From assembly GCA_030683815.1 (NCBI GenBank), contig JAUXPJ010000023.1, positions 62,001 through 126,000 on the forward strand: 64,000 nt of DNA, given 5' to 3'. The notes beneath the pieces were generated by a model, which saw nothing but the letters and a program-made list of their open reading frames with translations, had not been told where the DNA came from and searched no databases. Made by a program: the position numbers and the translations under genes. The stretch comes from Flavobacteriaceae bacterium. Its GTDB lineage: Bacteria; Bacteroidota; Bacteroidia; Flavobacteriales; Flavobacteriaceae. Positions 17,078 to 26,502 of the stretch are shown in pieces (the first letter of the stretch is position 1; every line of letters begins with the position of its first letter).

Positions 17078-17973
17078 TATTGAAATAAATTTTTGATCTT
17101 GTCAAATTCTTCTTCGGATGAAAAGGGGATTGTTACTTTTCCTTTTCCTTTTCCATTCCATTTTATTTCCACTTTTTTTCCTAAAAATTGAGAAATATGA
17201 TGAGCACCATCTTTTATATTTGAAGGAGTCTCATTTTTTTCAGTAGAAACACTTTCTTTGGGTGAGCCCTCTTTTAATTTCTGAACCAATTGTTCAGTTT
17301 GACGAACCGATAAATTGTCTTTTATAATGCGCTCGTATATATCTAACTGAATTTCAGTATCTTCAATATTGATTAATGCGCGTCCGTGACCCATCGATAA
17401 AAATCCGTCTCGCATACCCGTTTGAACGATTGGGTCTAATTTTAATAAACGCAAATAATTGGTAACAGTTGAGCGCTTCTTACCAACACGTGTACTCAAT
17501 TCTTCTTGAGTTAAGTTAATTTCCTCAATCAAACGTTGATAAGAAAGAGAAATTTCAATAGGATCTAAATCTTTACGTTGGATATTTTCAACCAAAGCCA
17601 TTTCCAACATTTCTTGGTCATTAGCAATTCTGATGTAAGAAGGAATAGTATCTAATCCTAGATACTTCGATGCTCTATATCGACGTTCACCTGATACCAA
17701 TTGAAATCTGTTTCCTTCTAATTTACGAACTGTAATTGGCTGAATTACACCTAGTTCTTTAATAGAATTGGCTAGTTCTTGAATGGCTTCTTCATTAAAA
17801 TTACTTCGTGGTTGAAAAGGATTTACTTCAATCGAGTTTAATTCAATTTCAACAATACTTCCAACAATTTTGTCAGCATTTTTATCTTTTATAGAAGTAA
17901 TATCAGCACTTGGGTCTTTTAATAAGGCAGATAAACCGCGACCTAAGGCCTGTTTTTTAATTGCATTTGCCAT
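17077..17973 (-). CDS. parB: Chromosome-partitioning protein ParB
   Basis: CTPase clamp that loads at parS and spreads to organise chromosome segregation. N-terminal ALGRGLSALLKD, then IEVNPFQPR, the CTP-binding GERRYRA and ENIQRKDLDP boxes, the helix-turn-helix LTQEELSTRVGKKRSTVTNYLRLL and a basic C-terminal dimerisation segment are all visible. At 298 residues it is normal. It starts one base downstream of the parA stop codon. Confidence 0.96.
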   Translation of the reverse strand: MANAIKKQALGRGLSALLKDPSADITSIKDKNADKIVGSIVEIELNSIEVNPFQPRSNFNEEAIQELANSIKELGVIQPITVRKLEGNRFQLVSGERRYRASKYLGLDTIPSYIRIANDQEMLEMALVENIQRKDLDPIEISLSYQRLIEEINLTQEELSTRVGKKRSTVTNYLRLLKLDPIVQTGMRDGFLSMGHGRALINIEDTEIQLDIYERIIKDNLSVRQTEQLVQKLKEGSPKESVSTEKNETPSNIKDGAHHISQFLGKKVEIKWNGKGKGKVTIPFSSEEEFDKIKNLFQ

Positions 17974-17974
17974 T

Positions 17975-18739
17975 TTATGAATACTTTTTTAGAATTTCTT
18001 CTGCTAAGTTAATATAATTTACAGCACCTTTACTAGTGGCATCAAATGAAATAATACTTTCACCAAAACTGGGTGCTTCTCCTAATTTAATATTGCGTTG
18101 GATGATTGTATTAAATACCATTCCTTGGAAATGTTTTCTAACTTCTTCAACAACTTGATTTGATAATCTTAATCGAGAATCGTACATGGTTAGCAATAAT
18201 CCTTCAATTTCCAATTCAGCATTGTGGATTTTTTGAACACTCTTAATAGTATTTAAAAGTTTTCCTAAGCCTTCTAAAGCAAAGTATTCACATTGTATCG
18301 GAATGATAACAGAATCTGCAGCTACCAATGCATTTAAAGTGATTAAACCCAGTGATGGCGGACAATCAATTAAAATATAATCATAAGAATCTTTGACTGA
18401 TTGTAAGGTTTTTCTGAGCATATATTCCCGCTCTTCTTTATCGACTAATTCAATTTCAACCGCCACCAGATCAATGTGCGAGGGAATAATATCTACGTTT
18501 GGAGAGTTAGAAGGAATGATAGCTTCACTGGCTAAAACGGTATGTTCTAAAAGTTGATAAGTGCCAATCTCTACACTTTCGACATCAATTCCCAAACCAG
18601 ATGAAGCATTGGCCTGCGGATCGGCATCAATTAGAAGCACTTTTTTTTCTAAAACACCTAGCGCAGCAGCTAAATTGATAGTTGTTGTGGTTTTGCCTAC
18701 TCCACCTTTTTGATTGGCAATTGCAATAATTTTTCCCAT
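17975..18739 (-). CDS. parA: Chromosome-partitioning ATPase ParA (Soj)
   Basis: Deviant Walker-A ATPase partner of ParB. KGGVGKTTTTINLAAAL is the nucleotide loop with the signature Lys; LLIDADPQANAS and YILIDCPPSLGLITLNAL are the A' and Walker B motifs. Length 254 is typical. It is the first gene of the operon parA-parB-DUF5683-dapB-lepB-wbqC. Confidence 0.97.
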   Translation of the reverse strand: MGKIIAIANQKGGVGKTTTTINLAAALGVLEKKVLLIDADPQANASSGLGIDVESVEIGTYQLLEHTVLASEAIIPSNSPNVDIIPSHIDLVAVEIELVDKEEREYMLRKTLQSVKDSYDYILIDCPPSLGLITLNALVAADSVIIPIQCEYFALEGLGKLLNTIKSVQKIHNAELEIEGLLLTMYDSRLRLSNQVVEEVRKHFQGMVFNTIIQRNIKLGEAPSFGESIISFDATSKGAVNYINLAEEILKKYS

Positions 18740-18836
18740 GAAAAGTTTATCAATAAAATAAGGCGTAAAAATACAATATTTTATGGTTTATTAAAATCTA
18801 AGATATTAACAAAAACTTAAAGTTTTACAAATAAAA

Positions 18837-18866
18837 AACTCACTTTTAACTGCTTAAAAGTGAGTT
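18837..18866 (-). terminator. Intrinsic terminator of pepD
   Basis: A 13-bp perfect stem (AACTCACTTTTAA and complement) with a CTGC loop lies 20 bases after the pepD stop. On the minus strand a TTTTTTAT run follows. Confidence 0.85.
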
Positions 18867-18886
18867 GGTATTACAGTTAGTTTTTG

Positions 18887-20344
18887 TTATTTTTCAGGAA
18901 TATTTTTAAGTACTTCTAAAAAGAATTTCCAAAATTTCTGAGTTGAACTGATGCTCGCTTTTTCATCAGGAGAATGTGCTCCATTAATGGTTGGTCCAAA
19001 CGAAATCATTTCCATAGTTGGATAATTAGCACCTAAAATACCACACTCTAAACCGGCATGACAAGCCACAACATCAGCGTTAGATTGAAACATATTTTTA
19101 TATACTTCTGTCATCGTTTTTAAAATGGATGATTGCATATTTGGTTTCCAACCGGGGTAAGAACCTGTAAATATTACGTTGAAACCACCCAATTCAAAAG
19201 CGGATTTTAAGGCATTTGCTAAATCCGTTTTTGAAGATTCAACAGCTGAACGGGTTAAACAATGAATTTGAGTTTTTCCATCTTTTACAATAACTCTGGC
19301 AATATTGTTAGAAGTTTCAACCAAATCTTCCATATCTGCGCTCATGCGATAAACACCATTATGAGCTGCATAAATAGATTTTATCAGCAACTCTTGAGCG
19401 TTGCGTTCCATCGCTTTTGAAGGAAGTTGGGTTTCATATAATTCAATTTTCAAACCACTTTCCATAGTAGCCAATTCTTCTTTGATGTATTTGGAAGTCT
19501 TATTAAACTGCTCTATAAAAGCAGCTTTATTATCGTTTTGAACAACTATGGTGGCAAAACTTTCTCTTGGAATGGCGTTTCTTAAACTGCCGCCATTAAT
19601 TTCAACAATGGAATAATTAAAAGGAAGTGTTTCAAAAAATAATCGGTTTAAAATTTTATTGGCGTTTCCTAGTCCCTTATGAATATCCATGCCGGAATGA
19701 CCACCATTTAATCCGTTAACCACAATATTGAGCGCAGTTGAATTTGGATTTACATCAACTTCAATATAAGATTTAGTTGCTGAAACATCAATTCCTCCGG
19801 CACATCCAACATCAATTTCACTGTCATTTTCCGTATCGAGATTCAATAAAATATCGCCTTGTAAAAAATTGGCTTGCAGTCCTTTAGCACCTGTCATGCC
19901 GGTTTCTTCATCAATGGTAAATAAAGCTTCAATGGCAGGATGTGGAATATCTGATGCCTCTAAAACACTCATGATTGCCGCAACTCCAAGTCCGTTATCA
20001 GCTCCTAAAGTAGTGCCTTTTGCCTTAACCCAATCTCCATCAACATACATTTCGATACCCTGGGTATCAAAATCAAAGTTGGTAATGGCATTTTTTTGAT
20101 GCACCATGTCTAAATGTGATTGTAATACAACGGCTTTGCGATTTTCCATTCCGTGGGTTGCCGGCTTTCTGATCAATACATTTTGAGTGGCATCAACCAA
20201 GGTTTCCAGTCCTAAACTCTTGCCAAAATCAACCATAAAAGCGATGACTTTTTCTTCTTTTTTAGAACCGCGCGGAACTTGGTTTAACTGATAAAAATGA
20301 TGCCATAATCTTCGGGGTGACAGTTGCAATATTTCATCTTTCAT
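18887..20344 (-). CDS. pepD: Aminoacyl-histidine dipeptidase (PepD, M20 family)
   Basis: Cytosolic di-zinc dipeptidase of family M20C (485 residues). Metal and catalytic motifs in order: LQSHLDMV, GADNGLGVA, FTIDEETGMTG, LLNLDTEND and the C-terminal CHAGLECGIL and GPTINGAHSPDE. The lid domain has NGLNGGHSGMDIHKG. It hydrolyses Xaa-His dipeptides and probably other small peptides. Monocistronic, with a strong terminator after it. Confidence 0.94.
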   Translation of the reverse strand: MKDEILQLSPRRLWHHFYQLNQVPRGSKKEEKVIAFMVDFGKSLGLETLVDATQNVLIRKPATHGMENRKAVVLQSHLDMVHQKNAITNFDFDTQGIEMYVDGDWVKAKGTTLGADNGLGVAAIMSVLEASDIPHPAIEALFTIDEETGMTGAKGLQANFLQGDILLNLDTENDSEIDVGCAGGIDVSATKSYIEVDVNPNSTALNIVVNGLNGGHSGMDIHKGLGNANKILNRLFFETLPFNYSIVEINGGSLRNAIPRESFATIVVQNDNKAAFIEQFNKTSKYIKEELATMESGLKIELYETQLPSKAMERNAQELLIKSIYAAHNGVYRMSADMEDLVETSNNIARVIVKDGKTQIHCLTRSAVESSKTDLANALKSAFELGGFNVIFTGSYPGWKPNMQSSILKTMTEVYKNMFQSNADVVACHAGLECGILGANYPTMEMISFGPTINGAHSPDEKASISSTQKFWKFFLEVLKNIPEK

Positions 20345-20515
20345 GATGTTGATTTTTTTAAATTTAAAGTTAATAATAGTTTTTAAAGATACTGTTTTTT
20401 GATTTTTTGAGTCGCAAATAAACGATAAATATTGTTTATTAAAATCAAAAAATTGATTGTTAATTAATTAACAAGTTTGTTTATATTTACGAGGTTTATC
20501 GTTAAAAAAATTGCA

Positions 20516-21793
20516 TTGAACGAAAAAGTTTTACACTTTATTTGGAAATATCAGTTATTTTCGGATATATCTTTAGAAACAACTCAAAATGAATCTTTGA
20601 TAATTTTGAATGCGGGATTGCTAAATGACAATTCCGGTCCTGATTTTTTGACGGCTTCCGTCAGAATTAACGACCAACTTTGGGTTGGAAATGTAGAAAT
20701 TCATCAGAAATCATCAGATTGGTATTTGCACAATCATCATATTGATGAACATTATAAAGCCGTTATTTTACATGTTGTTTGGGAGCATGATAGAGAAGTT
20801 TTTAATCCGCATCAACAAATAATTCCCACTTTTGAACTTAGTAAATTTGTAAAATCTGATTTTTTAAAACGATATACTGGTTTTAATTCAAACAATCCGA
20901 AATGGATTTTATGTGAAAATGAACTTAAAAATATTTCAAAATTCACTTTACAAAATTGGATGGAAGTCTTGTTTTTGGAGCGTTTAGAAAGAAAATCGGT
21001 TGAAATTAATCAACTATTATTAAACTATAAAAATGATTGGGAGGCAGTTTTATGGGTTCTGTTATGTAAGAATTTTGGGGCAAAAATTAACAGTGAAGCT
21101 TTTTTGCAATTAGCACAATCGGTCGATTTTCAAATCATCAGAAAAGAAAAAAATAATTTATTGGTTTTAGAAGCTTTATTATTTGGACAAGCTGGTTTTT
21201 TAATCAATGATATAGAAGATGCCTATTATCAAAAACTCCAAAATGAATATCAGTATTTGATTTCTAAATACAGTTTAACAACTTTATCATCAAGTACATT
21301 TCATTTTTTCAGATTAAGACCCTTGAATTTTCCGACAATCAGAATAGCGCAATTAGCGGGAGTTATTTACGCTACTCAATCGTTATTTTCTAAATTGATG
21401 GAGACTACCACCAAAGATGAGATATATGCTGTTTTTACTACACAAACTTCAGCCTATTGGGATACCCATTATACCTTTGGAAAAGAATCAAAAAGTAATA
21501 AGAAAAGGATTTCAAAAGCATTTGTAGATACTTTAATGATCAACACCGTCATTCCGTTAAAATTTGCTTATTCAACTAAAAAAGGAACAGAATTGATTGA
21601 ACATCTATTAGAATTAATGGAATCTGTAAAAGCTGAAAAGAATGCTATTATCGATAAGTTTTCACAATTTGGAATAATTGCAGTAAATGCGATACAAACC
21701 CAATCAATGTTAGAGTTAAAAAATGAATATTGCCTTAAAATTCGCTGTTTAGACTGTAGTATTGGAAATGAAATTTTGAGAAAATCAATATGA
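20516..21793 (+). CDS. DUF2851 family protein
   Basis: A protein of about 425 residues of the DUF2851 family, widespread in Bacteroidota and of unknown function. Family segments are KVLHFIWKYQLF, GPDFLTASVRI, WVGNVEIHQKSSDWYLH, AVILHVVWEHD and FFRLRPLNFPTIRIAQLA, with a C-terminal LKIRCLDCSIGNEILR that has two Cys. There is no ATG near the 5' end. TTG at 20516 matches the usual start of the family; a TTG at 20477 would add 13 residues overlapping a TATATTTA promoter-like box. No membrane segments. Confidence 0.82.
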   Translation: MNEKVLHFIWKYQLFSDISLETTQNESLIILNAGLLNDNSGPDFLTASVRINDQLWVGNVEIHQKSSDWYLHNHHIDEHYKAVILHVVWEHDREVFNPHQQIIPTFELSKFVKSDFLKRYTGFNSNNPKWILCENELKNISKFTLQNWMEVLFLERLERKSVEINQLLLNYKNDWEAVLWVLLCKNFGAKINSEAFLQLAQSVDFQIIRKEKNNLLVLEALLFGQAGFLINDIEDAYYQKLQNEYQYLISKYSLTTLSSSTFHFFRLRPLNFPTIRIAQLAGVIYATQSLFSKLMETTTKDEIYAVFTTQTSAYWDTHYTFGKESKSNKKRISKAFVDTLMINTVIPLKFAYSTKKGTELIEHLLELMESVKAEKNAIIDKFSQFGIIAVNAIQTQSMLELKNEYCLKIRCLDCSIGNEILRKSI

Positions 21794-21795
21794 AA

Positions 21796-21819
21796 AAAGC
21801 CCCGATTTATCGAGGCTTT
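21796..21819 (-). terminator. Terminator between convergent DUF2851 and M3 peptidase genes
   Basis: Hairpin AAGCC-CCGAT-ttATCGA-GGCTT (24 bases). On the minus strand a TTTTTT run follows, so it mainly serves the M3 peptidase gene. Confidence 0.75.
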
Positions 21820-21845
21820 AAAGTCTAATGAGTACAAGAATTTGA

Positions 21846-23999
21846 TTAATTCAAACCTCTTTTTTCTAAAAGCGCTTCAATTTTAGGTTCTTGACCTCTG
21901 AATTTTTTGTATAAAATCATAGGATCTTCTGTTCCGCCTTTTGAAAGTACATTTTCTCTGAAAAGTTTAGCTTTCTCTTGATTAAAAATATCGCCGGTTT
22001 CTTTAAAAGCTTTGAAAGCATCAGCATCTAAAACAGCTGCCCAGATATAAGCGTAATAACCGGCTGAATATCCTCCGCTAAAAATATGATTAAAATAGCC
22101 ACTTCTGTAACGAGGAATAATTTCACCAATCAATCCGATTTCATCCATAGCATTTTTCTCAAAAGCCGCCGGATTTTGTAATTCATCAGTGGTTAAAGTA
22201 TGCCATTTTAAATCTAGTAATGAAGCAGCCAAATACTCGGTAGTAATAAATCCTTGGTTAAAACGACTTGATGCTTTTAATTTTTCAATCAATTCATCAG
22301 AAATAACCTCTCCAGTAAGGTAATGTTTGGCGTACATTTTTAAAACTTCTGGCTCTCCAGCCCAATGTTCCATAATTTGAGATGGAAGTTCGACAAAGTC
22401 GCGTGGAACAGCAGTTCCCGATAGTTTATTGTAAGTAGTGTTGGCTAATAATCCGTGTAAACCGTGACCAATTTCGTGATACATCGTTTCTACTTCGTCA
22501 AAAGTTAATAAAGCAGGTTTATCGGCAGTTGGTTTGGTGAAATTTAAAACATTGGTAATGATTGGAGTAATCATTTGACCATTTTTTCTCGATTGTTTGC
22601 GATAAGAACTCATCCAGGCTCCACCGCGTTTGCTTTCTCTTGGATGGAAATCCATAAAGAAAATACCGATATGTTTTCCGTTACTTTCTTGAACTTCAAA
22701 AGCCAAAGCATCTGGGTGTGGTAATGGGACATCGCTTCTAGGTATGAATTTGATACCGTACAATTTTCCAATTACTTGGAACAAACCTTTTCTAACATTG
22801 TTAATTTCAAAGTAAGGTTTAAGTTCTTCCTCATCTAAATCATATTTAGCTTTTCGAACTTTTTCGGTGTAATACCACCAGTCCCATGAGGCCAATTTAA
22901 ATTTTCCACCTTCTGCATCAATCATCTTTTGCATTTCTGCAACTTCATTTTTGGCAATTGGTAAGGATCTGTTCCAAAGGTTCATCAATAATTCGTTGGC
23001 GCCTTCCGGACTTTTAGCCATATTGTCTTCTAAGATATAAGAAGCCCAAGAATTGTAACCTAAAATTTGAGCTTTTTTAACTCTGAGCGATGCCATTTTA
23101 GCCACATTAGAATTATTGTCAAACTCATTTCCATTATTTCCTCTATTCATCCAACCTTTGTAAACCTTCTCTCTAATTTCACGGTTTTCAGCATATTGTA
23201 AGAAAGGAATCCAACTAGATTTATGTAAAGTGACTAACCATTTTCCTTCTTGTCCGGCCTTTTTTGCATCTAAAGCCATGGCTTGTTTGGTAGATTCTGG
23301 TAAACCTGCCAAATCACTTTCGTTATCAATAAAATGTTTCCAACTGTTGTCTTCTTTTAAAGTATTCTCCCCAAATTGAAGTGATAATAAACTTAAATCT
23401 TTGTTGATATTTCTTAATTCATCTTTTTTGTCATCGGCAACATTAGCACCGCTTCTGATAAAATCTTTATAGATTTCTTCGATTAATTTCTTTTGTTCAG
23501 GATTTAAGCCCGCCTGTTGTTTTTGATCAATTCCTTTTGATTTAGGATTTGAAGCAATGATATTTCTATCATTATAAACACTTTTAATGCGTTCAAATAG
23601 TTTTGCGTTCAGCATAATATCATCGCGGTGTTTACTCATTTTTGGAGATAAATCTTTAGCTACTTGCTGCAATTCTTTATTGGTATTGGCAGAGGTTTGA
23701 TTACCAAAAACACTTCCTACTTTTTCCAACAAATCATTGCTGTATTCTAAAGCCTCGACAGTGTTTTGAAATGTTGGTTTTTCTTTGTTGTTGACAATCT
23801 TTTCAATGGCAGCATTTTGCTCTAACATTCCGCGTTCGAATGCGACCATATAATGCTCTGGTTTAATTTTGTCAAAATTTGGCACTTCGTATGGTGTGCC
23901 GTACTTGCTAAAAAACGGATTTTCAGCAGCTGTTTGTTGTGCGATTGCAGTATTCATCACTAATATAAGTGTTACTGTTAAATTAATTAGTTTCTTCAC
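21846..23999 (-). CDS. M3 family oligopeptidase (Dcp/oligopeptidase A type)
   Basis: Zinc metallopeptidase of family M3. The HEXXH motif is in TMYHEIGHGLHGLLA with the third ligand downstream in FVELPSQIMEHW. The N-terminus reads NPFFSKYGTPYEVPNFDKIKPEHY, typical of the periplasmic peptidyl-dipeptidase branch in flavobacteria. An ATG at 24050 would add 17 residues before the signal peptide. The GTG at 23999 starts directly with MKKLINLTVTLILVMNTAIAQ, a good secretion signal, and is preferred. About 717 residues. It likely degrades peptides in the periplasm. Confidence 0.92.
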   Translation of the reverse strand: MKKLINLTVTLILVMNTAIAQQTAAENPFFSKYGTPYEVPNFDKIKPEHYMVAFERGMLEQNAAIEKIVNNKEKPTFQNTVEALEYSNDLLEKVGSVFGNQTSANTNKELQQVAKDLSPKMSKHRDDIMLNAKLFERIKSVYNDRNIIASNPKSKGIDQKQQAGLNPEQKKLIEEIYKDFIRSGANVADDKKDELRNINKDLSLLSLQFGENTLKEDNSWKHFIDNESDLAGLPESTKQAMALDAKKAGQEGKWLVTLHKSSWIPFLQYAENREIREKVYKGWMNRGNNGNEFDNNSNVAKMASLRVKKAQILGYNSWASYILEDNMAKSPEGANELLMNLWNRSLPIAKNEVAEMQKMIDAEGGKFKLASWDWWYYTEKVRKAKYDLDEEELKPYFEINNVRKGLFQVIGKLYGIKFIPRSDVPLPHPDALAFEVQESNGKHIGIFFMDFHPRESKRGGAWMSSYRKQSRKNGQMITPIITNVLNFTKPTADKPALLTFDEVETMYHEIGHGLHGLLANTTYNKLSGTAVPRDFVELPSQIMEHWAGEPEVLKMYAKHYLTGEVISDELIEKLKASSRFNQGFITTEYLAASLLDLKWHTLTTDELQNPAAFEKNAMDEIGLIGEIIPRYRSGYFNHIFSGGYSAGYYAYIWAAVLDADAFKAFKETGDIFNQEKAKLFRENVLSKGGTEDPMILYKKFRGQEPKIEALLEKRGLN

Positions 24000-24161
24000 G
24001 ATTAGTTTGTTTAAATTAAAATCAAAATTAATGTTGGCTAATTTAGGCATTTTAGTATTTAAAAAATGTTAAATATGTTTTAAAAAAGCGAACTAATTAT
24101 AAAGAAATTAGAGTTTTATTTGAGGTTGTTTTAAAAAGAAATTTTAGTGAAAAAATACTCA

Positions 24162-24926
24162 CTAAAATTCGGTAGAGATGGCAAATGTCAAAACTAATGA
24201 ATGTGAGTCATTTTTAGAAAGGGTGAAATATCCATGATGTTTTTGAGCTATAAAAGAGATGTCTTGAAAGTTGAGGAATTTTTCTTGTTTTAGGTTAAAA
24301 ACAGCATCGTTTTCAAATAATTTTCCGGTGATATATTCTTCAATTTTTTCATCACATTTAGCACACTGATTGCTTTCAATATTTAATATTAGCAACTCAT
24401 TTTCAGTTTTTAAATTAACTTTTAAATTGGTGTTATTCCCTGAATGTAATAGAAAAAATTGTATTAATCCGTGTAAAGTATGTTTTATAAACTTGCGGTC
24501 TAAATTAATCTTCATTTCGCCTTCTAAAAATGAAACCTCAATAGTAAAATTATTTTTAATGAAATTATTTTTATTGTCTGAAAGACAATTTTTGATTAAA
24601 TCGGAAAACAGCGTTTCTTGTAAAAATAAATCTAATTCTTTAATTTCAATTTTGGATTCAATAAGTAAAATATCCAATTGATTTAAAGCAGCTTCACAAG
24701 AAGATTTGATGATGTTTAAATGTCGTTTTAGTTTTTCTGGCGAATAGTTATCTACATCTTCTAAAATCATATCGCTAAAAGAAAGTGCAGAACCCACAGG
24801 ATTTTTGAGGTTATGCACTAATTGACCTAAAAATTGACTCTTATCTTTCTTGATAGAATTGATAGTTTCTTTGGATAAATGTAATACTTCCTGATGAGAG
24901 GTAATTTGTTGATCTTTAGAATTCAT
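24162..24926 (-). CDS. Small histidine-kinase-like protein with degenerate ATPase domain
   Basis: 254 residues. A HisKA dimerisation helix is clear: FLGQLVHNLKNPVGSALSFSDMI has the H-box His (about residue 38). The rest resembles a HATPase domain in layout, with the N-box position at FIKHTLHGLIQFFLLHSGN, but no DxGxG G1 box or second glycine box is visible, so ATP binding is doubtful. A CAKC pair follows near residue 195. There is no transmembrane segment, no sensor domain and no adjacent response regulator. It could be a phosphotransfer protein, a kinase inhibitor or a fast-evolving kinase. Confidence 0.6.
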   Translation of the reverse strand: MNSKDQQITSHQEVLHLSKETINSIKKDKSQFLGQLVHNLKNPVGSALSFSDMILEDVDNYSPEKLKRHLNIIKSSCEAALNQLDILLIESKIEIKELDLFLQETLFSDLIKNCLSDNKNNFIKNNFTIEVSFLEGEMKINLDRKFIKHTLHGLIQFFLLHSGNNTNLKVNLKTENELLILNIESNQCAKCDEKIEEYITGKLFENDAVFNLKQEKFLNFQDISFIAQKHHGYFTLSKNDSHSLVLTFAISTEF

Positions 24927-25153
24927 AACTTTTTCCCTTGCTTGGAAAAGCTAATTTAAGAATTTAAAATCAATAATTTATAAAATATAAGAGAAACGTA
25001 TTTCTAAAAATTCTTAATAAACGGCTTGTTAATTAAGTTAATTTCTTAAATTGACTAATTCAGTTTGGACTCTGACAATCTTAATCTTAATTTTAAGTTG
25101 GAAAAAAAGGTCGAACGATGAAGCTTGACCTTTAAATAAAAGTAACGTATATA

Positions 25154-25717
25154 TTAATTTAAAACGGAAACTTCGTTAATAGTTACCAAATTATCCATTC
25201 CTTTTTGAATGGCTTCCACATTTAACGGGATTAAATTATGATAGCGTTCCGGTAAAGATTTTTTTAAACCTTCAACAACATTATCCAGTTGCACTACAGG
25301 TTTTACTTTAAGGTAACCGCCCATTACAACCATATTATAAACTTTTTTATTGCCCATTTCTGAGGAAAGTTTATTGGCATCAATTTGATAAATATGAATA
25401 TCTTTTCTCTTTGGATGAATGGTGATTCCGTTGGGATCATAAATTAAAATTCCGCCCGGTTTTATACTGCTTTCAAATTTATCCATCGATTGTTGATTCA
25501 GGATAATAGCGGTATCAAATAATTTTAAATAAGGAGAACTGATTCTTTCATCGCTTAAAATAACGGTTACATTGGCTGTTCCGCCGCGCATTTCAGGACC
25601 GTATGAAGGCATCCAGCTCACTTCTTGATTTTGCAGAATGCCTGAATAAGCTAAAATTTTACCCAATGATAAAACTCCTTGTCCGCCAAATCCGGCTATA
25701 ATTAATTCTTCTGTCAT
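25154..25717 (-). CDS. 2-Oxoacid:ferredoxin oxidoreductase, gamma subunit
   Basis: Gamma subunit (187 residues) of a thiamine-dependent ketoacid:ferredoxin oxidoreductase. The N-terminal IAGFGGQGVLSLGKILAYSG and SWMPSYGPEMRGGTANVTVILSD are the family signatures. It is the last gene of the delta-alpha-beta-gamma operon, two bases after the beta stop. With its partners it converts a 2-oxoacid plus CoA to acyl-CoA, carbon dioxide and reduced ferredoxin. Confidence 0.92.
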   Translation of the reverse strand: MTEELIIAGFGGQGVLSLGKILAYSGILQNQEVSWMPSYGPEMRGGTANVTVILSDERISSPYLKLFDTAIILNQQSMDKFESSIKPGGILIYDPNGITIHPKRKDIHIYQIDANKLSSEMGNKKVYNMVVMGGYLKVKPVVQLDNVVEGLKKSLPERYHNLIPLNVEAIQKGMDNLVTINEVSVLN

Positions 25718-25719
25718 GA

Positions 25720-26502
25720 TTACTGCTTATTTACCAATTTACCATTTACTTTAATATCGCCTAATTCATAATAAGGGAACATATTTTCTTCCATCCAAGT
25801 ATTAGATTGACGCGGTTGCATTTTCCATCCTGAATTACAATTCGAAACAATTTCAATGATAGAAAGACCTTTTTTTAATCGGGTATCTTTAAATGCTTTT
25901 TCAATAGCTTTTTTAGCTTTACGAACGTGTTTGTGTGTATGAACTGCATGTCTTGAAGCACTGTAAACTCCAGGTAAATTTGCAACTAATTCAGTAATTT
26001 TAAGGGGAAATCCGGTTGTTGCAGTATCTCTACCGTAGGGCGATGTAGAAGAAGGCATGTTTGGAAGAGTAGTAGGAGCCATTTGCCCTCCGGTCATTCC
26101 ATAAATACCATTGTTCACAAAAATAATAACAATATTTTCTCCACGGTTACAGGCATGGATAGTTTCTGCAGTTCCAATGGCTGCTAAATCACCATCACCT
26201 TGATAGGTGAAAACATATTTATCAGGCCAAGTACGTGCAATTGCTGTAGCAACTGCAGGAGCTCTGCCGTGCGCTGCCTGTTGCATGTCAATATCCATGA
26301 ATTCGTACGCTAGTACAGAACAACCAACGGGAGCAACACCAATGGTATCTTCAACAATACCCATTTCTTCAATAACTCCCATCAGTACGTTATGAGCGGT
26401 TCCGTGTCCGCATCCAGGGCAATACGAAAGTGTATTGTCTGTCATTAATTCAGTATTTTTATAAACTAAATTTTCTGGTTTTATAATGTCTTTAATATCC
26501 AT
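25720..26502 (-). CDS. 2-Oxoacid:ferredoxin oxidoreductase, beta (thiamine pyrophosphate) subunit
   Basis: The TPP-binding subunit (260 residues). YCPGCGHGTAHNVL carries the CxGC motif. The TPP-diphosphate/Mg site is GDGDLAAIGTAETIHACNRGENIVIIFVNNGIYGMTGGQMAPTT. SNCNSGWKMQPRQSNTWMEENM supplies a C-terminal Cys. The start overlaps the alpha subunit stop by one base. Substrate could be 2-oxoisovalerate (Vor) or 2-oxoglutarate (Kor); the sequence alone does not settle it. Confidence 0.92.
   Translation of the reverse strand: MDIKDIIKPENLVYKNTELMTDNTLSYCPGCGHGTAHNVLMGVIEEMGIVEDTIGVAPVGCSVLAYEFMDIDMQQAAHGRAPAVATAIARTWPDKYVFTYQGDGDLAAIGTAETIHACNRGENIVIIFVNNGIYGMTGGQMAPTTLPNMPSSTSPYGRDTATTGFPLKITELVANLPGVYSASRHAVHTHKHVRKAKKAIEKAFKDTRLKKGLSIIEIVSNCNSGWKMQPRQSNTWMEENMFPYYELGDIKVNGKLVNKQ

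Noticed and set aside
24927-25153. Possible small gene or RNA between the kinase-like gene and the oxidoreductase operon
   Set aside because: No open frame, promoter box or stable hairpin was seen.
26207-26395. Cys-rich plus-strand frame opposite the oxidoreductase beta subunit
   Set aside because: Fully antisense to a well-supported gene; the Cys residues come from GCA/TGC codon complement.
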